Shown here one piece after another: positions 48,262-56,688 of a stretch of DNA of 64,000 nt. Position 1 is the first letter of the stretch. Each line of letters opens with the position of its first letter. The stretch is from JABDIP01 sp965250245 (GTDB lineage Bacteria > Pseudomonadota > Alphaproteobacteria > DSM-16000 > Inquilinaceae): contig OZ252296.1 of the NCBI GenBank assembly GCA_965250245.1, positions 4,836,001 to 4,900,000 on the forward strand, in the 5' to 3' direction. The translations under genes and the position numbers were made by a program. Below the pieces are notes generated by a model. The model saw only the letters and a list, made by a program, of their open reading frames with translations. It was not told the origin of the DNA and ran no database searches.

Positions 48262-51227
48262 TCCGCCTCTCCGCCGCCAGCCGACCATTCCAGCACCCGG
48301 GCCAGATGGGCGTAATCGTCGAAGCGCGGCACGAAATCCGGCCGCGGCCGCGCGAGATAGGGCGTATCCGGCGCATCGAAGCGCTCGATCAGTCGGGTCA
48401 GGCCGCGCTCAGCCTGCGCCATCAAGGTTGCCGTGTCGGCAATCTTCGGGATCTTCACCTCCCCGGCGGGATCGCCCCCGGAGAGGCGCCAATGGGCCAG
48501 GGTCGAGACCCGGCCGGCGGGCATGTCCTCGAACCCGCCCCCGGCAGCGATCAGCGCCTCCAGCGGCAGTTGCGGCGCATAGCCGGCGATGATCTGCTTG
48601 TCGGTGGGCACCGCGCCGGTTTTGTAGTCGATGATGTCGAGCCCGCCATCGCCGCGATCGACGCGGTCGGCGCGCGCGGTCAACCGGAAGGCGCCCGCCG
48701 GTCCCGACAGCGACAGCTCGCCGGCGACCTCGGTGGCGGATTGTGCCGCGTTCGCTCCCGTCAGTTCCCGCGAGACCACCCATGCAGCGATGCGTTCGAA
48801 GCGAGGCCACCAGAACGCGCGGGCCTCCGGCCACGCATCCAGGGCCGCGAAAGCGTCACGGCCATGTACCAATAGCGCCTGCAACGGGTCGCCCGGCGCC
48901 GCGGCGCCGCCCGACCGGATGAAGGCGGCAAGCGCATCGTGGATGACCTGCCCACGTTCGGCCGCGCCGGCATCCGCCTCGATCGCTTCCAGCGGCTTGA
49001 GGCCGAGGACATAGCGGGCATAGACGGCGTAGGGATTGGTCATCCAGGTCCCGACCGCCGTGACCGACAGCCGGCGCGGGCGGGCGGCAACCGGCGGTGC
49101 CGGCCGTGGCGGGTCGCAGGGCCGCACCGCCGCCGGCGCGTCCAGCGCCTCGGCCCAGGCCACCCAGCAGGCGCCTTCCGCCTTGATCTCCTCCATGACG
49201 TCGGCCGGCGCCACCGTATCGAGCCGCGCCAGCCAGCGGGACGGCACGGTCGGCGTGCCGTCGACCCGCTCCGACCGGGTCAGCACCACGTCCGGGGCGG
49301 CCAGCGCCTGGGCGAAATCATGGGCCGCGAGGCCGATCCTTCGTTCCGGCGACGGCAGGCCGAACTGCCGCCGCATGGGCCGCGACATCCACGGATCGGC
49401 CGGCGGCTCCGCCGGCCAGGTGCCCTCGTTGAGGCCGCCGAGGATCAGCAAATCGGGTTGTTGCAGCCGCGCCTCCAGAGGCCCCCAGATCGACAGGCGC
49501 GCATGGTCGCCATAGCGCGGGCGCACCACGCGCCCGGCCATCAGCGCCTCCAGCAGCGCCGGATACTGGCCCAGCGACAGGGACGGGAAGTCCTGCGCCG
49601 CAACCAGCATCTCGCTGGCGAAGGCGGCGACGGACTCACCGTCGTCCAACCGCCAGAGCCGCGCCGAACCCGGCGCATCCTCGGTCGCCGCCAGCGCCTC
49701 GGCGACAGCCAGATGCGCGCCCAGCAGGGCCGTCACATCCGCATCGCCCTCCGCAAAGGCCAGCAGCGGCCCGAACAGCGCCTGCAGCCCGTCGCACCAC
49801 GTCAACAGGGCCACCCGATCGTCGGGCGTGTCGAACCGATCGTCCTCGGCCGCTTCGACCGCGGCGGACAGTCCGGAAAAGCCGGGGGCAGGCCGTGGGC
49901 CACGCAGGACAGCCCGTTCCAGCATCCGGACCCGGGCGCGAAACGGACCGACCGGCTCGCCGCCGGCGGCCAGCGGGTGCTTCAGGACCGCCAGCAGGTC
50001 GAGCGGCGCGATGCCGCCGGCCGCGCATTCCGCCAGCAGCCGCATATAGGTTCCGGCCGGCGTGTCGGCGAGCGGCCGACCGCCGCTGTCGTCGACCCGG
50101 ATGCCCCAGCGTGCCAGCGCCGCCGCCACCCGCCGCGCGAGCCCGCGGTCCGGCGTCACCAGCGCCGCCGTCCGGCCCGGGGTCTCCAGGGCCTGGCGCA
50201 TCATCAGTGCCACGACCCCGGCCTCCTCGCGCGGCGTCGGGCAGTCGACCCGGCGAATGCCGTCGAAGGCGCGCCGGGCCGGCGGCGCGACCCGCCGCCA
50301 ATGCTCGCTGGTCGCCGCCGGACGCATGACCTCGCGGGCCAGCCGGCCGCGCTCCGGCGCGGTCGATGCCGCGCCCGGCCAGTCGGTGACCGCATCCCGG
50401 TCGACGCCCATGCGTCCCAGCAGATGCTTCATGCCGAATTGCGGGTGGCTCTCTTCGACCGCGTCCCAGCTCTCCCCGTCCATCTCGCGGTCGAGCCCGG
50501 GCAGCACCACCGACCCCTCGGGCAGGCCGGCGACCACCTCGAGCAACGCCGCCGTGGCCGGGATCGAGCCGGTCGATCCGGCGGCGATCACCGGCCCGGA
50601 CGGCGGGGCCGCGCGCCAGGATTCGGCGCGCGCATCCAGAACGGTGTTGCGCCGCTCCGCGCCGTCGATCACGCCTTCGGCGGCCAGGATCTCCGGCCAT
50701 TGCGCCGTGACGATTTCCAGGAACTGGAGCGTGTGCTGCCAGTGCTCGGCCAATTCCTCGGGCACCAGATGGGCGAGATCGGCGAAGTCGCGCCGCTCGG
50801 TGGCCACCTGGTCGATCAGCCGGCCCAACTCCGCCGCCAGCCACACCGCCTGGCCCGGTGCCAGATCCATGTCGCCGCGCTTCAGGATCATCCGGGCCAA
50901 CAGCAGTTGCCGCCGGGTGCCCGAGATCGCCGGCGGAAGATCCAGCGCCTCGACGCCCGGAACGGCCTCGATCTCAAGGTCCAGCGCCTCCGGGTCGATA
51001 TCGCCGATCGGGCTCATGCGCGGCAGCAGCAGGGCCGGCGCGTCGCCGCCCGGCCCGATGCGCAGGAATGCCTCGCGCAGGCTGCGGCAGGCCCGCCGCG
51101 TGGGGAGCAGGACCGTCATCCGGCCGAGCGCCATCGGATCGCCCCCGGCCCGGTCGAGGATCCCGGCCGCCAACGTATCGACGAAGGGCAGGCCCGCCGG
51201 GATCGTGAACAAGGCGGGTCCAGTCAT
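48258..51227 (-). CDS. addB: double-strand break repair protein AddB
   Basis: A 989-residue partner of AddA. The N-terminal region MTVLLPTRRACRSLREAFL is a degenerate helicase domain. The middle contains LLILGGLNEGTWPAEPPADPWMSRPMRRQFGLPSPERRIGLAAHDFAQAL, here quoted in part as LGGLNEGTWPAEPPADPWMS, which is typical of AddB. The C-terminal nuclease motif is GGLDIIDYKTGAVPTDKQ. Cysteines of the Bacillus-type iron-sulfur staple are not seen near that nuclease. It overlaps tsaE by 4 nt on its upstream side and addA by 4 nt downstream, forming a coupled tsaE-addB-addA unit. Confidence 0.95.
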   Translation of the reverse strand: MTGPALFTIPAGLPFVDTLAAGILDRAGGDPMALGRMTVLLPTRRACRSLREAFLRIGPGGDAPALLLPRMSPIGDIDPEALDLEIEAVPGVEALDLPPAISGTRRQLLLARMILKRGDMDLAPGQAVWLAAELGRLIDQVATERRDFADLAHLVPEELAEHWQHTLQFLEIVTAQWPEILAAEGVIDGAERRNTVLDARAESWRAAPPSGPVIAAGSTGSIPATAALLEVVAGLPEGSVVLPGLDREMDGESWDAVEESHPQFGMKHLLGRMGVDRDAVTDWPGAASTAPERGRLAREVMRPAATSEHWRRVAPPARRAFDGIRRVDCPTPREEAGVVALMMRQALETPGRTAALVTPDRGLARRVAAALARWGIRVDDSGGRPLADTPAGTYMRLLAECAAGGIAPLDLLAVLKHPLAAGGEPVGPFRARVRMLERAVLRGPRPAPGFSGLSAAVEAAEDDRFDTPDDRVALLTWCDGLQALFGPLLAFAEGDADVTALLGAHLAVAEALAATEDAPGSARLWRLDDGESVAAFASEMLVAAQDFPSLSLGQYPALLEALMAGRVVRPRYGDHARLSIWGPLEARLQQPDLLILGGLNEGTWPAEPPADPWMSRPMRRQFGLPSPERRIGLAAHDFAQALAAPDVVLTRSERVDGTPTVPSRWLARLDTVAPADVMEEIKAEGACWVAWAEALDAPAAVRPCDPPRPAPPVAARPRRLSVTAVGTWMTNPYAVYARYVLGLKPLEAIEADAGAAERGQVIHDALAAFIRSGGAAAPGDPLQALLVHGRDAFAALDAWPEARAFWWPRFERIAAWVVSRELTGANAAQSATEVAGELSLSGPAGAFRLTARADRVDRGDGGLDIIDYKTGAVPTDKQIIAGYAPQLPLEALIAAGGGFEDMPAGRVSTLAHWRLSGGDPAGEVKIPKIADTATLMAQAERGLTRLIERFDAPDTPYLARPRPDFVPRFDDYAHLARVLEWSAGGGEAE

Positions 51228-51724
51228 GGATTCAGGTCCGGCAGCAGCCCGAGGCGTTCACCCCAATCGCCAAGGCCATTGAGCGTGGCCGACCGGGACC
51301 CGGATTCGTCGCCGTAGGACAAGGTGACGTCCAACCGGTCGCGCGGCAGCAACGGCCCGAGCCTGTCCGGCCACTCCACCAGCGCGATGCCCTCGCCCCG
51401 CGCCTCGTCCCAGCCGAGCTCGATCACCTCGTCCGGGCCGGAGAGCCGGTAGAGGTCGAAATGCCAGATCGTGGCGTCCGGCAATTCGTAGGCCTGGACC
51501 AGCGTGAAGGTCGGGCTCGGCACCTCGACCTCCGCTCCGGCGGCAGCGCGAATCAGCGCGCGCGCAAAAACCGTCTTGCCGGCACCCAGATCGCCGCCCA
51601 GCGCAACCACGTCGCCCGGCCGCAACACCGGCTGAATCCGCGCCGCAAGGGCCTCCGTCGCTGCCTCATTTGGCAGGGCGAGGGTCCGGGGTCCGGTGGT
51701 CGGCATGGCGCGTTTTCGTGTCAT
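51224..51724 (-). CDS. tsaE: tRNA threonylcarbamoyladenosine biosynthesis ATPase TsaE
   Basis: A 166-residue ATPase that works with TsaB and TsaD in making t6A37 of tRNAs decoding ANN codons. Walker A is LGGDLGAGKTVFARALIRA, followed by VPSPTFTLVQAYEL, WHFDLYRL and VEWPDRLGPLLP. ATG 51724 was taken as the start; ATG 51706 and TTG 51733 are alternatives. In many relatives an aminoglycoside-phosphotransferase-like gene and a nucleotidyltransferase lie between tsaE and addB; here tsaE directly overlaps addB. Confidence 0.94.
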   Translation of the reverse strand: MTRKRAMPTTGPRTLALPNEAATEALAARIQPVLRPGDVVALGGDLGAGKTVFARALIRAAAGAEVEVPSPTFTLVQAYELPDATIWHFDLYRLSGPDEVIELGWDEARGEGIALVEWPDRLGPLLPRDRLDVTLSYGDESGSRSATLNGLGDWGERLGLLPDLNP

Positions 51725-51785
51725 CGCCGGCAATTGTCCGGGCCGGCGGCGCAGGCCGCAAGCTATCCCGGTCTACGCCCGCACA

Positions 51786-51814
51786 TTGACTTCGAACCGG
51801 GCCGTCCCTATGTT
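51786..51814 (+). promoter_or_regulatory. promoter of the leader ORF / EF-Tu paralogue transcript
   Basis: TTGACT (51786-51791), exactly 17 nt, then TATGTT (51809-51814): 5/6 and 4/6 matches with ideal spacing. The predicted transcription start (51820-51822) falls 1-3 nt before the ATG of the small ORF, leaving no room for a ribosome-binding site, so that ORF would be read from a leaderless mRNA. Confidence 0.65.
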
Positions 51815-51822
51815 CCGGCCGC

Positions 51823-51921
51823 CATGACGCGACAGATTGTTACTTCAGCTTCCTTTGCGCCAGACCTGGGCTCGCCAGCGAACCCGGGCCATGAGTCGTG
51901 CGCGTTCGGAGTGCTGATGTG
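51823..51921 (+). CDS. 32-codon upstream ORF (putative leader peptide)
   Basis: The ORF encodes MTRQIVTSASFAPDLG followed by SPANPGHESCAFGVLM and ends with TGA at 51919-51921. It begins at the predicted 5' end of the transcript and stops 26 nt before a strong terminator that precedes the EF-Tu-like gene. I do not recognise the peptide. The position, lack of a ribosome-binding site, and the terminator make a regulatory leader more likely than a functional small protein. A hairpin can form inside it (GGGCTCG-CCAG-CGAACCC, one mismatch). It has no run of a single amino acid that would suggest simple amino-acid attenuation. Confidence 0.5.
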
Positions 51922-51947
51922 AACTGACTGCCGCAACTGGCATCGTT

Positions 51948-51994
51948 CGCCGAAAGCCCCTTCCGGACCGCCGGAAGGGGCTTTCGGCGTTTTT
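51948..51994 (+). terminator. intrinsic terminator / attenuator before the EF-Tu paralogue
   Basis: A perfect 19-bp stem, 51948-51966 paired with 51971-51989 (CGCCGAAAGCCCCTTCCGG and its complement), with loop ACCG and followed by TTTTT (51990-51994). It ends 26 nt before the GGAGGAG ribosome-binding site of the EF-Tu-like gene. No promoter can fit between them, so the gene must be expressed by readthrough. Confidence 0.9.
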
Positions 51995-52030
51995 GGGCCT
52001 GCGATAGCCAGGCATTCAATGGAGGAGAAA

Positions 52031-53218
52031 ATGACCAAGCTGCATGTGAACGTCGGAACCATTGGCCACGTGGATCACGGCAAGACCACGCTGACGGCCG
52101 CGCTGACGAAGATCATGGCGGCCCTCCACGGCGGCACCCCGATGGATTTCGATCAGATCGACATGGCGCCGGAGGAGAGGGCTCGCGGTGTGACCATCAG
52201 CGTCACCCATGTGGAGTACGAGTCCGCGACCCGGCACTACGCCCATATCGACTGCCCGGGCCACGCCGATTACGTGAAGAACATGATCACGGGCGCGGCC
52301 CAGATGGACGGGGCGATTCTGCTGGTCGACGGTTCCCAGGGTCCGCAGGAGCAGACCCGCGAGCACGTCGTGCTGGCACGTCAGCTCGGCCTGGAGCACA
52401 TCGTGGTGTTCGTGAACAAGGTCGACATGGCCGATCCGGAGCTGCTCGAGCTCGTCGAGCTGGAGGTGACGGAGATGCTGGCCGGCCTTGGCTACGCGGA
52501 CGCCCCGGTCGTGCGCGGCTCGGCGCTGAAGGCGCTGGAGGCGGCGGAGGCCGGCCGGATCGACGACCCGGCGGTCGACGCCATCCGGGCGCTGGTGGCC
52601 TGCATGGACACCCGCATCCCGGACCCGAGGCGCGATCTCAAGGGGCCGTTCCTGATGCCGATCGAGGACGTCATGACCATCGGCGGCCGGGGCACGGTGT
52701 GCACCGGGCGCGTCGAGCGTGGCGTGCTGCGGCCGCAGGACCCGGTCGAGATCGTCGGGCTGACGGATGCGGATAGCGGTATCCGCACCGTCGTGGTCAG
52801 CGCCATGCAGGCGTTCCGGCGCGACATCTCGCAGGCGGAGGCCGGACAGAATGTCGGGCTTCTGCTGCGGGGCCTGCGCCGGGACGAGGTGCAGCGCGGC
52901 CAGGTGCTGGTGGCGCCTGGCTCGGTGGCGCCGCGCACGACCGGCGAGGCCGAGCTCTATGTGCTGACGGCCGAGGAAGGCGGCCGCCGGACCCCGTTTC
53001 GGTCCGGCTACAAGCCGCAGTTCTTCTTCGGTCTGACCGACGTGACCGGCACCGTCTCGCTGGCCGAGGCCGACGAGGCGGCCGGCGTCATGCCGGGCGA
53101 CCGCAAGACCGTGCGCTTCGCCCTGGAGCGCCCGGTCGCCTTCGAGGCCGGCATGCGCTTCGCCCTGCGCGAAGGCGGCCACACGGTCGGCGCCGGCTTC
53201 GTCACGGAGGTGCACTAG
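52031..53218 (+). CDS. divergent elongation factor Tu paralogue
   Basis: A 395-residue, full-length EF-Tu-like GTPase with all three domains. G1 is GHVDHGKT (12-19), G2 RGVTIS (~52-57), G3 DCPGH (74-78, catalytic His present), G4 NKVD (129-132) and G5 GSALKAL. Domain 2 has FLMPIEDVMTIGGRGTV and TGRVERGVL. Domain 3 has VGLLLRGLRRDEVQRGQVL and EGGRRTPFRSGYKPQFFF. It lacks the usual AKEKFERTKPH N-terminus and differs at many normally invariant positions, so it is not the housekeeping copy. It is not beside fusA or rps genes. The start ATG 52031 follows GGAGGAG; ATG 52019 in frame overlaps that site and is less likely. It may be a stress- or antibiotic-induced EF-Tu (inference). Confidence 0.9.
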   Translation: MTKLHVNVGTIGHVDHGKTTLTAALTKIMAALHGGTPMDFDQIDMAPEERARGVTISVTHVEYESATRHYAHIDCPGHADYVKNMITGAAQMDGAILLVDGSQGPQEQTREHVVLARQLGLEHIVVFVNKVDMADPELLELVELEVTEMLAGLGYADAPVVRGSALKALEAAEAGRIDDPAVDAIRALVACMDTRIPDPRRDLKGPFLMPIEDVMTIGGRGTVCTGRVERGVLRPQDPVEIVGLTDADSGIRTVVVSAMQAFRRDISQAEAGQNVGLLLRGLRRDEVQRGQVLVAPGSVAPRTTGEAELYVLTAEEGGRRTPFRSGYKPQFFFGLTDVTGTVSLAEADEAAGVMPGDRKTVRFALERPVAFEAGMRFALREGGHTVGAGFVTEVH

Positions 53219-53232
53219 CGCCGATCTGGGGA

Positions 53233-53258
53233 GGGGGACACGGGGGTCCGTGTCCCCC
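53233..53258 (+). terminator. hairpin after the EF-Tu paralogue
   Basis: GGGGGACACGG (53233-53243) and CCGTGTCCCCC (53248-53258) form a perfect 11-bp stem with loop GGGT, 15 nt after the stop. There is no T-run, so it may work as a transcript-end stabiliser or a weak terminator. Confidence 0.5.
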
Positions 53259-53285
53259 AACTCATTCATGGGCCAGCACTGGCGA

Positions 53286-53408
53286 GCCCTCACCCGGCTC
53301 GCTTTCGCTCGCCACCCTCTCCCACGGGGAGAGGGTTGGTCGGGTCAGCGCTGATGACCCTCTCCCCCTGGGAGAGGGTGGACTGCCGCAGGCAGGCCGG
53401 GTGAGGGC
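53286..53408. repeat. REP-like intergenic palindrome
   Basis: Outer arms GCCCTCACCCGGC (53286-53298) and GCCGGGTGAGGGC (53396-53408) are perfect complements. Inside are two dyads built from CCCTCTCCC and GGGAGAGGG. A related element occurs at 58188-58311. Such elements are widespread between genes of proteobacteria. Confidence 0.8.
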
Positions 53409-53505
53409 CAGCGCTGCTGCCACGGAATCGCCCGGTGGCCGTGATTGAACTCTGGTTGCCGATCTGCCATTCAGACCTTCCCGACGCACTCCCGAGATCC
53501 CGCCC

Positions 53506-54525
53506 ATGACCGACGCACCGCATGTGACCGATGTCGCCATCGTAGGGGCCGGGCCGGTGGGCCTGTTCGGCGTGTTCGAATGCGGCATGCTGCGCATGAA
53601 GTGCCATGTCATCGACGTTCTGGACGTGGCCGGCGGGCAATGCGCGGCGCTCTATCCGGAGAAGCCGATCTACGACATTCCGGGATATCCGGTGATCGAG
53701 GCGGCCGGGCTGATCGAGCAATTGGAGGCGCAGGCCAGGCCCTTCGACCCGGTCTACCATCTCGGCCAGAGGGTCGAGACCCTGACCCGGCAGGACAATG
53801 AGCGCTGGCTGCTGCAGACCTCGACCGAAACGAAGATCGACGCCCGCTGCGTGATGATCGCCGCCGGCGTCGGCGCCTTCGGCCCGAACCGGCCGCCGCT
53901 GGCCGGCATCGAGGGCTATGAGGGCACCAGCATCCACTACATGGTGGCCAAGCGCGAGGCGTTCCGCGGCAAGAAGGTGGTGATCGCCGGCGGTGGCGAC
54001 AGTGCGCTGGACTGGTCGATCATCCTGGCCGACATCGCCGACTCCGTCATGGTGGTGCATCGCCGGCCGAAGTTCCGCGGCGCCCCGGACAGCGTCGCCA
54101 AGCTGCACGCCCTGGCCGAGGCCGGTAAGGTGGAGCTGGTGGTGCCTTACCAGCTCGCCGGGCTGGAGGGCGACGGCGCCCAGCTTTCCGCCGTCCTCGT
54201 GCGCACCCTGGACGGCGACGAGCGGCGGCTGGAGGCCGACGCCCTGCTGCCCTTCTTCGGCCTGTCGATGAATCTCGGGCCGATCGCCGATTGGGGCCTG
54301 AACCTGGACCGCAACCACATCACCATCGACCAGTCGACCAGCGCCACCAACGTGCCCGGCATCTACGCCATCGGCGACATCGCCACCTATCCCGGCAAGC
54401 TGAAGCTGATCCTGACCGGCTTCGCCGAGGCGGCGGCGGCGGCGCATTCCATGTTCCCGCTGGTCCACCCGGACGAGGTGCTGCACTTCGAGTATTCGAC
54501 CACCAAGGGCCTGCCGGGCGGATGA
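53506..54525 (+). CDS. ferredoxin-NADP reductase, thioredoxin-reductase-like type
   Basis: A 339-residue flavoprotein. The FAD site is VAIVGAGPVGLFGVFECGML (residues 10-29) with GGQCAALYPEKPIYDIPGYP, which lacks the C-x2-C redox pair of thioredoxin reductase. The NADPH site is VVIAGGGDSALDWSIILAD, followed by VVHRRPKFRGA, and the C-terminal FAD motif is IYAIGDIATYPGKLKLILTGFAEAA. This is the TrxR-like ferredoxin/flavodoxin-NADP reductase of alphaproteobacteria and Firmicutes. It overlaps the following gene by 4 nt (ATGA). Confidence 0.93.
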   Translation: MTDAPHVTDVAIVGAGPVGLFGVFECGMLRMKCHVIDVLDVAGGQCAALYPEKPIYDIPGYPVIEAAGLIEQLEAQARPFDPVYHLGQRVETLTRQDNERWLLQTSTETKIDARCVMIAAGVGAFGPNRPPLAGIEGYEGTSIHYMVAKREAFRGKKVVIAGGGDSALDWSIILADIADSVMVVHRRPKFRGAPDSVAKLHALAEAGKVELVVPYQLAGLEGDGAQLSAVLVRTLDGDERRLEADALLPFFGLSMNLGPIADWGLNLDRNHITIDQSTSATNVPGIYAIGDIATYPGKLKLILTGFAEAAAAAHSMFPLVHPDEVLHFEYSTTKGLPGG

Positions 54526-55553
54526 TCACCGTCTATTCGGACGCGCACCGGCTGCACGCGCCGAAGGGGGAGATCTTTGGCGGCGAGCTGGTGACGCCGT
54601 TCGAATCGCCGTTCCGCGCCGATTTGATCCTGGAGGCGGTCCGTGAGGCCGGGCTAGGCCCGGTCGTCGAGCCCGAGGCCTTCGGCCTGGACCGGGTGCT
54701 GGCGGTGCATGAGCCCGGCTACGTGGAGTTCCTGCGGACGATCTGGGAGCGCTGGACCGCCGAGGGCTATGCCGGCGACGCGATCCCGACCTGTTTCCCC
54801 GCCCGCCGCATGGCGCAACGGCCGCCGGAGGATGTCGACGGGCTGCTCGGCTACTACGCGTTCGCTTCGGAGACATCGATCTGCGCCGGCACCTGGGAGG
54901 CGACGCTGGCCGCGACCCGGTGCGCGCTGACCGGGGCGAAGCAGCTTCACGGCGGTGCGCGCAGCGCTTTCGCACTGTGTCGCCCGCCGGGCCACCACGC
55001 CGCGCGGGACCTGTTTGGCGGCTACTGCTTCCTGAACCACGCCGCCATCGCTACGCAATGGCTGCGCGATGCCGGGGCCGGCCGGGTCGCCGTGCTGGAC
55101 GTCGATTTCCATCACGGCAACGGCACCCAGGACATCTTCTACGACCGCGCCGATGTGCTGGTCCTGTCGATCCATGGCGATCCGAAGGACGCCTTCCCCC
55201 ATTTCCTGGGCTTCGCCGACGAGACCGGGGCCGGAGCCGGCGAGGGCTTCACGACGAACTACCCGCTGCCGCGCGGCACACCCTATGACCGCTGGGCCGA
55301 GGCGCTGGACGATGCGCTCACCCGCATCCGGAATTTCGGCGCGGAGGCGCTGGTCGTCTCGCTGGGCGTCGACACCTATGAGAAGGACCCGATCAGCTTC
55401 TTCCGCCTGAAAGCCGAGGATTTCGCCCGCTATGGCGAGACGCTGGGCCGCGCCGGGCTGCCGACCCTGTTCTGCATGGAAGGCGGCTATGGCGTGCCGG
55501 AGATCGGGCTGAATACCGCCAATGTGCTGCGCGGCTTCGCCCAGGCTGCCTGA
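54522..55553 (+). CDS. aphA: acetylpolyamine amidohydrolase (class II HDAC family)
   Basis: A 343-residue zinc-dependent deacetylase. It closely follows the Mycoplana acetylpolyamine amidohydrolase pattern along its length: YSDAHRLHAPKGEIFGGELV, PFESPFRADLIL, the catalytic histidines in LCRPPGHHA, FGGYCFLNHAA, the zinc site LDVDFHHGNGTQDIFYDR, HGDPKDAFPHFLGFADETG and MEGGYGVPEIGLN. It should release acetate from acetylated putrescine, spermidine or similar amines. It is coupled to the reductase gene by a 4-nt overlap, although the functional link is unclear. Confidence 0.92.
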   Translation: MITVYSDAHRLHAPKGEIFGGELVTPFESPFRADLILEAVREAGLGPVVEPEAFGLDRVLAVHEPGYVEFLRTIWERWTAEGYAGDAIPTCFPARRMAQRPPEDVDGLLGYYAFASETSICAGTWEATLAATRCALTGAKQLHGGARSAFALCRPPGHHAARDLFGGYCFLNHAAIATQWLRDAGAGRVAVLDVDFHHGNGTQDIFYDRADVLVLSIHGDPKDAFPHFLGFADETGAGAGEGFTTNYPLPRGTPYDRWAEALDDALTRIRNFGAEALVVSLGVDTYEKDPISFFRLKAEDFARYGETLGRAGLPTLFCMEGGYGVPEIGLNTANVLRGFAQAA

Positions 55554-55568
55554 GACCGCGCGATCCGG

Positions 55569-56060
55569 CTAGCGCCGCCGGTTGCGGCGCACCCGCCGTT
55601 CGGAGAAGACGAGGATCTGACTGACCGTCCGGCCGTCCTCGGAGAGGGGCAGCAGGACGGAGTATTCGTCGATGACGCGCTGGTCCTTGGCGACGAAATG
55701 CAGCGGCTCGTAGAGGAAGGTCCGGGCTCGCCGCACCGCCTCGTAGGAGCTCAGGATCTCTTCCAGGCTGGGGCCGAAATATCCCTCGACCACCAGCTTG
55801 CCCGTCGGATCGTGGCCGCGATTGGCCACCTCGGCGGTGCCCACGACGCGATAGCGGTAACGGCCGATCCCCGACTCGTCGACGCCCTCGACGTCGACCA
55901 GCAGCATGCCGGGCAGATGGGCCGGCAGGTCGACCGGGTCGAAATCCCGCCGCCGCGGCATTTTCCGCGGCCCGCAGGCCGACTCCCAATATTCGAATAT
56001 TTCGCGAATGAGATCGGAAGTATCGTCCAAAAAGCTTCGGTCGCCGGGATTAGGGGGCAT
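55569..56060 (-). CDS. PAS_5 domain protein
   Basis: A 163-residue cytosolic protein made almost entirely of one PAS_5-type (PF07310-like) domain, common in Rhodospirillales. IREIFEYWESACGPRKMPRRRDFDPVDLPAHLPGMLLVDV is the N-terminal conserved part (about residues 18-57), then YRYRVVGTAEVANRGHDPTG, and FVAKDQRVIDEYSVLLPLSEDG toward the end. No output domain follows. The C-terminus is basic (RRVRRNRRR). The signal sensed is unknown. Confidence 0.85.
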   Translation of the reverse strand: MPPNPGDRSFLDDTSDLIREIFEYWESACGPRKMPRRRDFDPVDLPAHLPGMLLVDVEGVDESGIGRYRYRVVGTAEVANRGHDPTGKLVVEGYFGPSLEEILSSYEAVRRARTFLYEPLHFVAKDQRVIDEYSVLLPLSEDGRTVSQILVFSERRVRRNRRR

Positions 56061-56224
56061 GCGGCCGTTTTCGCTTGTTTATTCACCCCTAGATTTAAGC
56101 ACCGGCAATCCATTGTCAAACCAGCCAATTCGGTCGACATCTAATGGTTGAAAACTGAATCGATACTTTGCCGACCAGACGGCGGGGTATCCGGATACCG
56201 TCGTCCCAGGCGGGCCGCCCCGGC

Positions 56225-56614
56225 CTATCGCAGCACCGCCACCCAGCTTGCGATCGCGAAGCCGATGAACACGCCGGCGAACAGCAGGCGCTGCCAGTCC
56301 TTGGCGATGCTGGCGTGGTTCGGGTTGGTGGGGCGATAGCGCACCCCGACGATCCAGCCGAGCGGCCATTCGGTATTGCGCCCGACATCGCCGCGCACCT
56401 CGTAGGTCTGCCCGTCGGCGGCGATGAATTCGACCCGCGGGAAGTACGACCATTGGTCGCGCTGATGATGGCCGCTCTTGCGCGCGTCGTTGCCGACCAC
56501 CTTGCCGGAGGTGCGCGGCCAGGTGCCGACCCACACGAAATAATGGCCGAACGCCCCGACGCCGACGATGGTCAGCGCGATGGCGGCGATCAGGATCAGG
56601 GTTTCCGTCGACAT
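56225..56614 (-). CDS. DUF3592 membrane protein
   Basis: A 129-residue protein with a membrane segment at each end (LILIAAIALTIVGVGAFGHYFVW and LLFAGVFIGFAIASWVAVL) and a small exposed beta domain between them: TSGKVVGNDARKSG, YFPRVEFIAADGQTYEVRGDVG and VGVRYRPTNPNHASI. This is the DUF3592 layout; its function is not established. A very long palindrome lies 75 nt upstream of its start. Confidence 0.8.
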   Translation of the reverse strand: MSTETLILIAAIALTIVGVGAFGHYFVWVGTWPRTSGKVVGNDARKSGHHQRDQWSYFPRVEFIAADGQTYEVRGDVGRNTEWPLGWIVGVRYRPTNPNHASIAKDWQRLLFAGVFIGFAIASWVAVLR

Positions 56615-56688
56615 GGGCTGGCTCGTCGGGTCGCTCGTGGGTGTCGCGGCGACCCATCCTCGGCCATCGTCGTAGACAAACCGTTAAC

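Noticed and set aside
46249..48315. Long plus-strand open frame opposite addA
   Set aside because: Low-complexity antisense translation across a gene with every helicase motif intact on the minus strand.
48939..51317. 792-codon plus-strand open frame opposite addB
   Set aside because: Arises from high GC on the strand opposite addB; no start site or recognisable domain.
52019..52030. Upstream in-frame ATG for the EF-Tu paralogue (adds MEEK)
   Set aside because: This ATG overlaps the GGAGGAG site that is ideally spaced for ATG 52031, and the family N-terminus begins at 52031.
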